10,245 nucleotides of DNA from Roseburia sp. CAG:10041_57. GTDB taxonomy: Bacteria; Bacillota; Clostridia; Lachnospirales; Lachnospiraceae. This document shows, in pieces, positions 1 to 5,832 of the stretch. Position numbers and translations under genes: made by a program. The DNA lies in NCBI GenBank assembly GCA_001916965.1, contig MNTL01000013.1:739-10983 (forward strand), in the 5' to 3' direction. Position 1 is the first letter of the stretch, and every line of letters begins with the position of its first letter. The notes beneath the pieces are model-generated. The model was not told the origin of the DNA and did not search any database. It saw nothing but the letters and a program-made list of their open reading frames with translations.

Positions 1-261
1 TAAATGGACATATTCATGAATCAATGATGAAATAAAATTCACACAATCTTGTTTTCTCACAAGAACAACTATGTTTCCATTTGAATTTTCATATAACAGC
101 CCCATTGCCTGGTCTATAAATTCTTTTCTTTCAAAATAGTACTCAGTATCATCACTTTTTACATACTCTGAAATATCAGTAACATTTATCTCATAATTAT
201 CATATAATTCAAGTTTGCATTTTTCACAAAACCCCTTGATAATCTCTTTCAAATCTACCAT
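1..261 (-). CDS. ImmA/IrrE-like zinc metallopeptidase, N-terminal part (cut by window edge)
   Basis: The frame starts at ATG 259-261 and stays open to base 1, giving 87 residues of a protein that continues outside the window. The last residues read HEYVHL (82-87), an HExxH zinc-binding and catalytic motif preceded by a hydrophobic helix (FISSLI). A short N-terminal region followed by HExxH is what I expect of the ImmA/IrrE (DUF955) group, which cleave repressors or regulators in phages and conjugative elements. The remaining ligand lies beyond the edge, so another small zincin is possible. The upstream sequence GAGAAGAGTG could act as a ribosome binding site. It is the last gene in a run of small minus-strand genes, two of them damaged, which suggests remnants of a mobile element. 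No XRE repressor partner is visible here. Confidence 0.6.
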   Translation of the reverse strand, partial: MVDLKEIIKGFCEKCKLELYDNYEINVTDISEYVKSDDTEYYFERKEFIDQAMGLLYENSNGNIVVLVRKQDCVNFISSLIHEYVHL

Positions 262-275
262 TTAATTCACTCTTC

Positions 276-464
276 TCAAAAATCTATTATGCTTATATGC
301 CGGAGTTTTCTTTTTGCAATAAAATCCTTTGTATTTTGTCTGATTGTGTCCTACCCTTTTTCATTTATGTAATCAATATCTTTCTGCTTCAGATGAAAAC
401 TGCTTCGGAACTTGGAATTATCTAGTCGCTAAAATAACTGGCTGTACCATTCATCATTAGTCAT
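276..464 (-). pseudogene. DUF4186-like gene remnant with two in-frame TAG stops
   Basis: Reading from ATG 462-464, the frame gives MTNDEWYSQLF, a TAG (429-431), RLDNSKFRSSFHLKQKDIDY, INEKG, a second TAG (351-353), DTIRQNTKDFIAKRK, and TGA at 276-278. The pattern SKFRSxFHLKxKDxxYIxEKGxDTIRxxxxDFIxxR is, from memory, the N-terminal half of DUF4186, a family of roughly 120 residues whose second half carries Cys/His motifs. That second half is absent; the frame drifts into KLRHISIIDF and stops. Two stops plus a lost C-terminus mark it as a pseudogene. It starts 19 bases after the 103-residue fragment ends and stops 14 bases before the peptidase gene, so it kept its place in an old operon. DUF4186 has no assigned role that I know. 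Confidence 0.72.
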
Positions 465-483
465 TAAAACTTCACTACTTCTT

Positions 484-795
484 TTAAAAAAATTCCTCTT
501 GCAATAAATCATCGACATCAATATCCGTATCTGTTGAAACAATCAAATTATCTATATACTCGTCAAACGAATCTGTGACTAAAATATCCCATAATCCATA
601 TGCCTTAAGTTTCTCAGCAATTTTACTTACCGGGATTCTTGTAGCAAATGTTTCGTTCAATTGTGCTGTCAATGATTGAACCGTCATTTTCCCACATTTA
701 TCTACAATCCATTTACATATTGAACCCAAATTGAGTTTACAATCTTTATCAGCTCTTGTACACGAACTGTAAGTAGAATCATCAAACTCAACCAT
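484..795 (-). CDS. Unrecognised 103-residue protein, probably the C-terminal fragment of a larger broken gene
   Basis: I do not recognise the family. The protein has a basic, Cys-containing N-terminal part and a central stretch (about 38-70) reading like a winged-helix fold: SLTAQLNETF, IPVSKIAEKLKAYGLWDIL. The tail is very acidic (DTDIDVDDLLQEEFF), a composition common at the C-terminus of larger proteins. ATG 793-795 has no Shine-Dalgarno; the bases before it are CT/CA-rich. The same frame stays coding-like upstream (INQTLYLSQP) to a TGA at about 826-828, and before that reads MNFWLVQKYALA. This suggests the start shown is artificial and that a longer gene was interrupted. It lies between a hydrolase gene and the DUF4186 remnant on the same strand. 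A DNA-binding role is only a guess from the helix pattern. Confidence 0.45.
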   Translation of the reverse strand: MVEFDDSTYSSCTRADKDCKLNLGSICKWIVDKCGKMTVQSLTAQLNETFATRIPVSKIAEKLKAYGLWDILVTDSFDEYIDNLIVSTDTDIDVDDLLQEEFF

Positions 796-911
796 TGGTT
801 GGGAGAGGTATAGTGTTTGATTAATTCATGCAAGTGCGTACTTTTGTACTAACCAGAAGTTCATAAATTTTCAGGTTTTTTATCAAAACAATTTTTCCGC
901 ATCAATATATC

Positions 912-1532
912 TTAATCAACATTTAATGCCTCTATTGCCTTAGCAAGCCCATTCGGATTATCGATATTAACCTCATGTCCTGAATTTTCAATCGTGCTGA
1001 ATTTTGCTCTTGATAATTTTTCAGCAATCTTTATAGCCGCTTTTTTATTTACATTATCCTTTTCGCCACAAAGAACAAGTACAGGACAAGAAACATTTTC
1101 AAGACCGTTTGTAAAATCCATATCAGCCATAGAATTGGTAAGGGTAATAAAGTCCTTTTTTGTTAGTCCAATATCTTCGAACTGACTTTTTGGCATAAAT
1201 TTAAATAATACATTCTGCACTTTGAGCAGAAATTTCGGCATATTATACTGCGGCGCAATAAGTATAAGCGACTTTACTCGCTGCGGAAAGTCGATAGCAT
1301 AATTCAATGCCAGAACTGCACCAAGAGAAAGACCGCACAAGTTTAATGGCTCGGCAAAATTATTGCAGTAATTGCAAAAAGCGGTATACATATTACTGTA
1401 ATAACAGTTTCCTTCGGTAAAAAAATTACTTAATTCTGGACAGACTGTTTCAGTATTGTCAGGTAAAAATGATATTGTTTTATCCCAGCTTGAAGCGTTT
1501 TGACCCATTCCGTGTAAAAGTATGTATTTCAT
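912..1532 (-). CDS. Small alpha/beta hydrolase
   Basis: A 206-residue cytoplasmic alpha/beta-hydrolase with the motifs in the expected order. YILLHGMGQN (3-12) gives the oxyanion-hole HG after strand 3. GLSLG (67-71) is the nucleophile elbow with Ser69. VLVLCGEKD (151-159) supplies the acid Asp159. IENSGHEVNIDNP (181-193) supplies the base His186. The cap is short (about 95-140), typical of small esterases or C-C hydrolases that resemble MenH/BioH; the substrate cannot be told from sequence. ATG 1530-1532 is preceded by a good AGAGGTGA site. A -10-like TAAAAT lies about 45 bases upstream with a weak -35. The next genes on this strand, after a 116-base gap, are damaged, so this is the last clearly intact gene of the group. 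Confidence 0.88.
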   Translation of the reverse strand: MKYILLHGMGQNASSWDKTISFLPDNTETVCPELSNFFTEGNCYYSNMYTAFCNYCNNFAEPLNLCGLSLGAVLALNYAIDFPQRVKSLILIAPQYNMPKFLLKVQNVLFKFMPKSQFEDIGLTKKDFITLTNSMADMDFTNGLENVSCPVLVLCGEKDNVNKKAAIKIAEKLSRAKFSTIENSGHEVNIDNPNGLAKAIEALNVD

Positions 1533-1632
1533 TTGTCACCTCTTCTATATGGTATATTATTTCAAATTTCTTTTCCTATTTTACCATGCATATCTTTGAT
1601 ATTCCACTTATATTTGGGGGATGATTTTTTTA

Positions 1633-1663
1633 AGGCGGACTACCAATTATTAGCAATCCGCCT
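1633..1663. repeat. Short hairpin AGGCGGA / TCCGCCT
   Basis: A perfect 7-bp GC-rich inverted repeat (1633-1639 and 1657-1663) with a 17-base loop lies just after the stop of the minus-strand 67-codon frame. It could end minus-strand transcription, but the base run beside it reads as A on that strand, so it is not a standard intrinsic terminator. On the plus strand the T-run comes before the stem, not after it. Confidence 0.35.
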
Positions 1664-1669
1664 ATAGAA

Positions 1670-1873
1670 TTACCACAATTCCAAACTGTCCTCTGCATCA
1701 ATCCACATCTGCATAGTCCCATCAAGATAAAGTCTTGTATATTCAAGCGGATTATCTATCGCCAAAGCATTCAAGGCACACTCTGAATTAGGTGTTGTCT
1801 TTAATCCTTCCTCTGCCTTTGCACAACCAATCCTCTTTTCTGTAAAATTCTTAAAGCATTTCAAGCAGTTCAC
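1670..1873 (-). CDS. Hypothetical 67-residue Cys-rich protein or gene fragment
   Basis: The open frame is bounded upstream by a TGA at 1883-1885 and has no in-frame ATG near its start; the first usable codon is GTG 1871-1873, without a ribosome binding site. The N-terminus reads TDCVNCLKCFKNFTEKRIGC including the bases before GTG, so it carries a CxxCxxC cluster plus a later Cys, which could bind metal. The rest (ECALNALAIDNPLEYTRLYL, DGTMQMWIDAEDSLELW) is acidic and protein-like, with a tryptophan-rich end. I do not recognise the family. The missing start signals suggest either the C-terminal remnant of a larger gene or a small gene using an unusual start. It faces away from the hydrolase promoter region at 1869-1899 and overlaps it slightly. 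Confidence 0.3.
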   Translation of the reverse strand: MNCLKCFKNFTEKRIGCAKAEEGLKTTPNSECALNALAIDNPLEYTRLYLDGTMQMWIDAEDSLELW

Positions 1874-1899
1874 ACAGTCCGTTCATATTATGCTATAAT
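1869..1899 (+). promoter_or_regulatory. Candidate promoter for the hydrolase at 2140
   Basis: TTCACA (1869-1874) resembles a -35 box, and TGCTATAAT (1891-1899) is an extended -10 with a perfect TATAAT. The spacer is 19 bases, rather long, but the extended -10 can compensate. Transcription would begin near 1906 and run through the inverted-repeat cluster into the gene, giving a leader of about 230 nucleotides. Confidence 0.45.
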
Positions 1900-1914
1900 G
1901 TGTTATGTGATTTT

Positions 1915-2106
1915 GCTTCCCTTATTTTTTCCCTTACGAGGATTCGTAAAGCCTTGTGAAACGATATAACACAAGGGAATACATAAGGGAAAGCTAACTG
2001 ACAGAAAAGTTAGTGTTTATAAGGGTTATCGGGGAATTTATTAATAAAATATAACAGCTAATGAAACCCTTAAATTATGTGCTTGCACAATCGGGATTTG
2101 CCGATT
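1915..2106 (+). ncRNA. Cluster of inverted repeats; possible structured leader RNA or palindromic element
   Basis: Almost every part of this noncoding stretch can pair. The outer arms 1915-1935 and 1973-1994 (GCTTCCCTTATTTTTTCCCTT against AAGGGAATACATAAGGGAA plus AGC) match over about 19 bp with two mismatches. Inside are TTACGA-GGAT-TCGTAA (1934-1949) and CCTTGTG...CACAAGG (1952-1976), which competes with the outer stem. Then follow CTAACT...AGTTAG (1994-2013), AAGGGTT...AACCCTT (2021-2027 with 2065-2071), TGTGC-TT-GCACA (2078-2089) and AATCGG-GATTTG-CCGATT (2089-2106). The last stem ends 23 bases before the ribosome binding site of the hydrolase. I recognise no riboswitch or T-box consensus, and there is no T-run terminator. 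A cis-regulatory leader, an origin-type or att-type palindrome, or a degenerate repeat element are all possible. Confidence 0.4.
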
Positions 2107-2129
2107 TGGTAAATTCAAAGTTGTATCGT

Positions 2130-2135
2130 GGAGGA
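2130..2135 (+). promoter_or_regulatory. Ribosome binding site fixing the hydrolase start at ATG 2140
   Basis: GGAGGA sits 5 bases (counted from GGAGG) before ATG 2140. A GTG at 2128 in the same frame would place the start inside this site, so the ATG is the better choice. Confidence 0.75.
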
Positions 2136-2139
2136 AAAT

Positions 2140-2940
2140 ATGTATCATGCAAAGAATTGTTATGTGAAGATTGATAATACAGAGATGGAATATGTTACAT
2201 TTGGAAATGGAACACAGCCGTTTATCATAATACCAGGATTGGGAGATGCACTTAAAACAGTAAGAGGAACTGCAGTTCCATTTTCGTATATGTATCGTAC
2301 TTACGCTAAATATTTTAAAGTTTATTTGTTCAGTAGAAAGAATATGATTCCAAAGGATTATGCAATAGCGGACATGGCAGATGACCAGGCAAAAGTCTTG
2401 AAAACACTGGGAATTTCAGATGCATGTGTCATGGGTATATCACAGGGTGGAATGATATCTATGCATCTTGCAGCAAAATATCCAGAGCTTGTAACCAAGT
2501 TGGTTCTTGCTAATACGGCACCATATGCAAATGATGTCATTAAAACGGTTGTTGGTACATGGATTGATATGGCCAAGCAAGGTGATTTTAAAGATATATT
2601 TATTGATACTGCTGAGAAAACATACTCTGAACAGAAATTAAAAACATACCGACGATTTTATGGAATATTATCAAAAACGAGTGAACCAAAGAGTTTAGAA
2701 AGGTTTATTATACAGGGAAATGCTTGTATGGCACATGATGCACGGCCCTGGCTTGGAAAGATTCAAGTACCAACCCTTATTGTTGGCGGAGAGCGGGATT
2801 ATATTGTCGGAAATAAGGCAGCATATGAGATTGCTGAGAATATTTCTGATTGCAAGCTTAAAATCTATGAAAAATATGGTCATGGTGCTTTTGAAGAAGC
2901 AAAAGATTTTAATGATTTAGTTTTGAAATTTCTTGTCTGA
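2140..2940 (+). CDS. Alpha/beta hydrolase, 266 residues
   Basis: A cytoplasmic alpha/beta-hydrolase of standard length. After an N-terminal beta pair (YVKIDNTEMEYVTFG), PFIIIPGLGDA (27-37) forms the oxyanion strand and loop. MGISQGG (98-104) is the nucleophile elbow with Ser101. A helical cap spans about 130-200. VPTLIVGGERDYIV (210-223) supplies Asp220 and YEKYGHGAFEE (243-253) supplies His248, so the triad is complete. The family includes esterases, epoxide hydrolases and haloperoxidases; the residues seen do not select one. The start is set by the GGAGGA at 2130. The gene stands alone on the plus strand, behind an inverted-repeat-rich leader, and faces the spermidine synthase-like gene across a 194-base gap that holds a gene fragment. 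Confidence 0.88.
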   Translation: MYHAKNCYVKIDNTEMEYVTFGNGTQPFIIIPGLGDALKTVRGTAVPFSYMYRTYAKYFKVYLFSRKNMIPKDYAIADMADDQAKVLKTLGISDACVMGISQGGMISMHLAAKYPELVTKLVLANTAPYANDVIKTVVGTWIDMAKQGDFKDIFIDTAEKTYSEQKLKTYRRFYGILSKTSEPKSLERFIIQGNACMAHDARPWLGKIQVPTLIVGGERDYIVGNKAAYEIAENISDCKLKIYEKYGHGAFEEAKDFNDLVLKFLV

Positions 2941-3134
2941 AAAAGTGAACATAACGATAATTTATATTCTTTTTTAGAACTTCCTTTTATTACCAGTACA
3001 TTATTTTCGTGCTTGTCTGGCTTTTCCTCAATTGTGCCTGCAAATAAATGCAGATTGTGAAAACGTTCTTCATTAAACTCAACTGACAGATTCGCCGGAT
3101 GATCCAGTATGAAGCTGACACGTTTAGGCTCTAT
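2941..3134 (-). pseudogene. Coding-like fragment with no start codon, in frame behind the spermidine synthase stop
   Basis: On the minus strand the bases after the TAG at 3135-3137 stay open for about 64 codons in the same frame: IEPKRVSFILDHPANLSVEF, then NEERFHNLHLFAGTIEEKPD, KHENNVLVIKGSSKKEYKL, SLCSLF. The residue mix is very protein-like (charged, beta-strand alternation, no low complexity) and there is no Met or start signal. It runs without a stop up to the end of the facing hydrolase gene, where it becomes the antisense of that gene. I read it as the surviving piece of a gene cut by a rearrangement at about 2940. I do not recognise the family. A chance open frame is the alternative. 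Confidence 0.4.
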
Positions 3135-4742
3135 CTATATGGAATTCAACAATCCCCTGATTCCTTCTCTAGCGTAAATTTCTTTATAATATGCCACTTC
3201 ATCCTTGATGAGTTCATCAATCACCTGCATGCCCAGAAGCTCTACCGGTGCTTTGTCATCTGTCAGGATATAATCACCGCTCACATACTCTGTGCTGTTT
3301 GCAGCAACAACATTCATCATGTTCTGAAACTCTGCATTTTCCATTTTACCGGCATGCTCTGTAAGCGCATTGATGATGTTGGCATTATCTGAGGCAAACA
3401 ACTCTCTGTTCGTAGAGCCAGCCACATCCACTGTATACACGGTATTGAATACACTACCGATTGTGTCTGAAAGATACTGATTGATGTTGCCTTCTTTGCT
3501 GCCGCGCATGTTCATATTAACGACCATGACGCCACCATCATTGAGGTGCTGCTTCACAAGTGTGAAGAACTCTGTAGATGACATCTGAAAAGGAATCGTG
3601 ATATCCTGATATGCATCAACCATGATCACATCATACTTCTGGTCGGAAGAATTGAGAAAAGCCCTGCCATCATAGGTTGTGACCTGAATATCCTCCGGCA
3701 GTGAAAAATACTGTCTGGAAAGCTGTGTGATCTTCTCATCAATTTCCACACCCTCAACATTCATATCACCAAGATATTTTCTGCACTGTGTTGCATAAGT
3801 TCCTGTACCCATTCCAAGAATCAGCACATCCATATCGGAGATATCTTTATCCTCTACCATCAGCGGTGCTGCCATGGCGTAGTCGTAATACATTCCCGTC
3901 AATCTGTCCTGCTTCATATAGACAGACTGCACGCCGAATAATACATTCGTGGATAATATGACTTCTCTGTCATCCTCTGATACCTGTAAATAATTGTAGA
4001 CAGATTCACTTTCATAAGTCAGATCCTTTTCCCAAAATGCAAAAGAATCTGAATATCCGAGTCCACAGCAAATTACAAAGATTACCGCTGATACTACGAT
4101 TTTCTTTGTACCTGTATGCACGCTGATAAAATATACTGCTGAAAGTACAAGCAGAATACCTGCAAAAATCAGGAAAGTTATAGAAGTTCCCACTGCCGGT
4201 ATTGTCACAAAGGTAGGAACAAATGTACCAATAATGCTGCCAATGGTGTTAAATGCACCCAACGTACCTACTGTTTTTCCATTGTCATCCAGATTATCTA
4301 CTGAGAATTTTACCAGAGACGGTGTGACCGTTCCCAGTAAGAACAGCGGGAATACAAAGATTACCATGCATGCGCAAAAGGCAGCAATGATCAGGAAATT
4401 GTTGCTTACTGTAAAAACGAGCAGTGCCGATATTCCAAGGATAATGTACTTACCCACAACAGGAATCAATGCGATCCAGATCGCAGCAATTATGATTCTT
4501 CCATATAACTTGTCCGGGTCCTGGAACTTATCTGCGGTCTTACCACCATATATATTACCTAACGCCATCGCGATCATAATAGTTCCTATAATAATAGTCC
4601 ATACGATCTGTGATGAACTGAAATACGGAGCCAACAGCCTGCTCGCTCCCAGCTCTACCGCCATGACAGACATTCCCGCAAAGAATTCTGTCAGATATAA
4701 AAACAGATTATTTTTCATAACACCTCTATTTTCTCTTGCCAT
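3135..4742 (-). CDS. Fused MFS-type membrane domain / spermidine synthase-like methyltransferase-fold protein
   Basis: With the start at ATG 4740-4742 the protein has 535 residues, normal for fused MFS/spermidine synthase proteins. Residues 12-225 hold about seven hydrophobic segments in the inner membrane, beginning LFLYLTEFFAGMSVMAVELG and including the conserved-looking LLGTVTPSLVKF and GTLGAFNTIGSIIGTF. Residues about 240-535 form a Rossmann domain: LILGMGTGTYA (307-317) is the SAM/decarboxy-SAM loop, VEGVEID has the acidic residue after strand 2 (Glu333), YDGRAF follows, and YDVIMVDAYQD contains the Asp at the usual catalytic position (Asp376). Polyamine synthesis is not proven for this fused group. 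An ATG 15 bases upstream overlaps the GAGGAG site and is less likely. It has its own strong-looking promoter although it follows the AraC gene on the same strand. Confidence 0.88.
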   Translation of the reverse strand: MARENRGVMKNNLFLYLTEFFAGMSVMAVELGASRLLAPYFSSSQIVWTIIIGTIMIAMALGNIYGGKTADKFQDPDKLYGRIIIAAIWIALIPVVGKYIILGISALLVFTVSNNFLIIAAFCACMVIFVFPLFLLGTVTPSLVKFSVDNLDDNGKTVGTLGAFNTIGSIIGTFVPTFVTIPAVGTSITFLIFAGILLVLSAVYFISVHTGTKKIVVSAVIFVICCGLGYSDSFAFWEKDLTYESESVYNYLQVSEDDREVILSTNVLFGVQSVYMKQDRLTGMYYDYAMAAPLMVEDKDISDMDVLILGMGTGTYATQCRKYLGDMNVEGVEIDEKITQLSRQYFSLPEDIQVTTYDGRAFLNSSDQKYDVIMVDAYQDITIPFQMSSTEFFTLVKQHLNDGGVMVVNMNMRGSKEGNINQYLSDTIGSVFNTVYTVDVAGSTNRELFASDNANIINALTEHAGKMENAEFQNMMNVVAANSTEYVSGDYILTDDKAPVELLGMQVIDELIKDEVAYYKEIYAREGIRGLLNSI

Positions 4743-4749
4743 ACCTTTT

Positions 4750-4755
4750 CTCCTC
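4750..4755 (-). promoter_or_regulatory. Ribosome binding site that sets the spermidine synthase-like start
   Basis: GAGGAG lies 7 bases before ATG 4742. The alternative ATG at 4757 runs straight into this site (ATGAGGAG), which argues against it. A third ATG eight codons further in also has a GAGG just upstream. Confidence 0.6.
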
Positions 4756-4780
4756 ATTTATGAATTAAGAATTATTTTTT

Positions 4781-4811
4781 ATAATAACATTGAAGTAAGG
4801 TTTAGTGTCAA
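4781..4811 (-). promoter_or_regulatory. Promoter of the spermidine synthase-like gene
   Basis: A perfect -35 TTGACA (4806-4811) and an extended -10 TGTTATTAT (TATTAT at 4781-4786) are separated by 19 bases. The site lies between the AraC stop codon and the gene, so the gene can be expressed without the AraC transcript. Confidence 0.6.
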
Positions 4812-4815
4812 TACG

Positions 4816-5712
4816 TTATTGTGCTTTTTTACGATATTCCGTTGGAGTCAATTTATAATATTTTTTAAAAGCCTTGCAAAAGTAATCCACACTGTCAAAT
4901 CCGGTGTCTTTTGAAATAACTGTTACTTTCTTCTCTGTCGATGCAAGAAGCTTGGCTGCCTCCTGGAGGCGGTAATTAACAAGATATGTCACCGGAGATA
5001 TACCTAAATATCTTTGAAAAAGGTTAAGTGCAGTACTCTTACTTACTTTTGCCTGATCTGCAATATCACTTAATGAAATATTATATGCAGACTTCTGATG
5101 AATGTATTGCATCATCAACTGAAGCCTTGCCTGTGAGGAAGCAGAATAATTTTCTTTTTTCCCCATATGCTCAATATCCGTATTCTGATATAATATATGC
5201 CATATTTTCTGTATCAGATATGAATTGACAAGTTCAACATCCGATGCCTTTTCCTGCGCTGCCATCATTTCACGCATAAGTGATAAAACTTCCGCCTGCC
5301 ACGGAATATCCTGTGAAAAAATCTGGTAATCCATTGGTGATGCCATGATTGGCAATACATATTTCTGATAGATCAGGCTATCCTGTGCTGCAATAAAATA
5401 CGGCATCAGGACAAAATTCGGAACAATTGCATTTCCCTGTGAGAAATAACGATGCAGTATTTTAGAATTAATGAACACTCCCTGACCTTCTGACAGGGCA
5501 AACTGTTTGTCACTGATTCCAAAATAAACTGTTCCAGTCTCTACATATACAAACTCAAACTCTGTATGCCAATGCCACTCTATACAATGGAAATCAAATA
5601 ATTCCAGATTATCATAGTAAAAATGAAAAGGATACTCCTTACTTCCATGTTGTATGGTTTCCATCATATTCTCATCAGTCAGAATTTTATTATAAGTTGT
5701 ATTATAATTCAT
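4816..5712 (-). CDS. AraC-family transcriptional regulator with N-terminal cupin sensor
   Basis: A 298-residue two-domain activator or repressor. The N-terminal half is an AraC-type cupin: IEWHWHTEFEFVYV (44-57) is the conserved ligand-pocket strand, followed by the GxGVFIN strand and ILHRYF. The C-terminal 100 residues hold two helix-turn-helix motifs: NISLSDIADQAKVSKSTALN (211-230) and VISKDTGFDSVDYFCKAF (265-282), with YLGISPVTYL between them and the KYYKLTPTEYR signature at the end (284-294). It should bind a small ligand, probably a sugar, and control the divergent MFS gene. ATG 5710-5712 has a GGAGG six bases upstream (5719-5723), so the longer frame from 5751 is not used. A perfect TATAAT (5743-5748) lies upstream on this strand. 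Confidence 0.93.
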   Translation of the reverse strand: MNYNTTYNKILTDENMMETIQHGSKEYPFHFYYDNLELFDFHCIEWHWHTEFEFVYVETGTVYFGISDKQFALSEGQGVFINSKILHRYFSQGNAIVPNFVLMPYFIAAQDSLIYQKYVLPIMASPMDYQIFSQDIPWQAEVLSLMREMMAAQEKASDVELVNSYLIQKIWHILYQNTDIEHMGKKENYSASSQARLQLMMQYIHQKSAYNISLSDIADQAKVSKSTALNLFQRYLGISPVTYLVNYRLQEAAKLLASTEKKVTVISKDTGFDSVDYFCKAFKKYYKLTPTEYRKKAQ

Positions 5713-5718
5713 GAAAAT

Positions 5719-5723
5719 CCTCC
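5719..5723 (-). promoter_or_regulatory. Ribosome binding site that sets the AraC start
   Basis: GGAGG is 6 bases before ATG 5712. The ATG 13 codons upstream in the same frame has no such site and overlaps the promoter region. Confidence 0.75.
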
Positions 5724-5739
5724 ATATGGATAGTTTTGG

Positions 5740-5801
5740 GATATTATACAATAAATATCGTATATTCTCCAGTGAATGCAGTCATAAAATGCGATATTAT
5801 A
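5740..5801. promoter_or_regulatory. Divergent AraC/MFS control region with repeated candidate operator sites
   Basis: Two repeat patterns lie between the divergent genes. GATATTATA occurs twice in direct orientation (5740-5748 and 5793-5801). AATATCG (5754-5760) and CGATATT (5792-5798) form a 7-bp inverted repeat with centres 38 bases apart. The first direct copy covers the AraC -10 (TATAAT on the minus strand, with a weak TGGAGA -35 17 bases away). The second covers the only -10-like sequence of the MFS gene (TATTAT at 5795-5800), which lacks a good -35, as expected of an activator-dependent promoter. Autoregulation and activation by the AraC protein is inferred. Confidence 0.5.
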
Positions 5802-5832
5802 TGAAAAAAATCAAAATCAGGAGAATACAGAC

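Noticed and set aside
276..464. TAG read as pyrrolysine or suppressed
   Set aside because: The C-terminal half of the family is absent and no pyrrolysine machinery is visible; ordinary decay is simpler.
1915..2106. T-box or known riboswitch
   Set aside because: No T-box consensus, no terminator with a T-run and no recognised aptamer core; reported only as an unclassified structured region.
4234..4914. Long plus-strand open frame of 226 codons
   Set aside because: It lies opposite the spermidine synthase-like gene and the AraC 3' end, both with clear family motifs. Its translation shows no domain and it has no convincing start signal.
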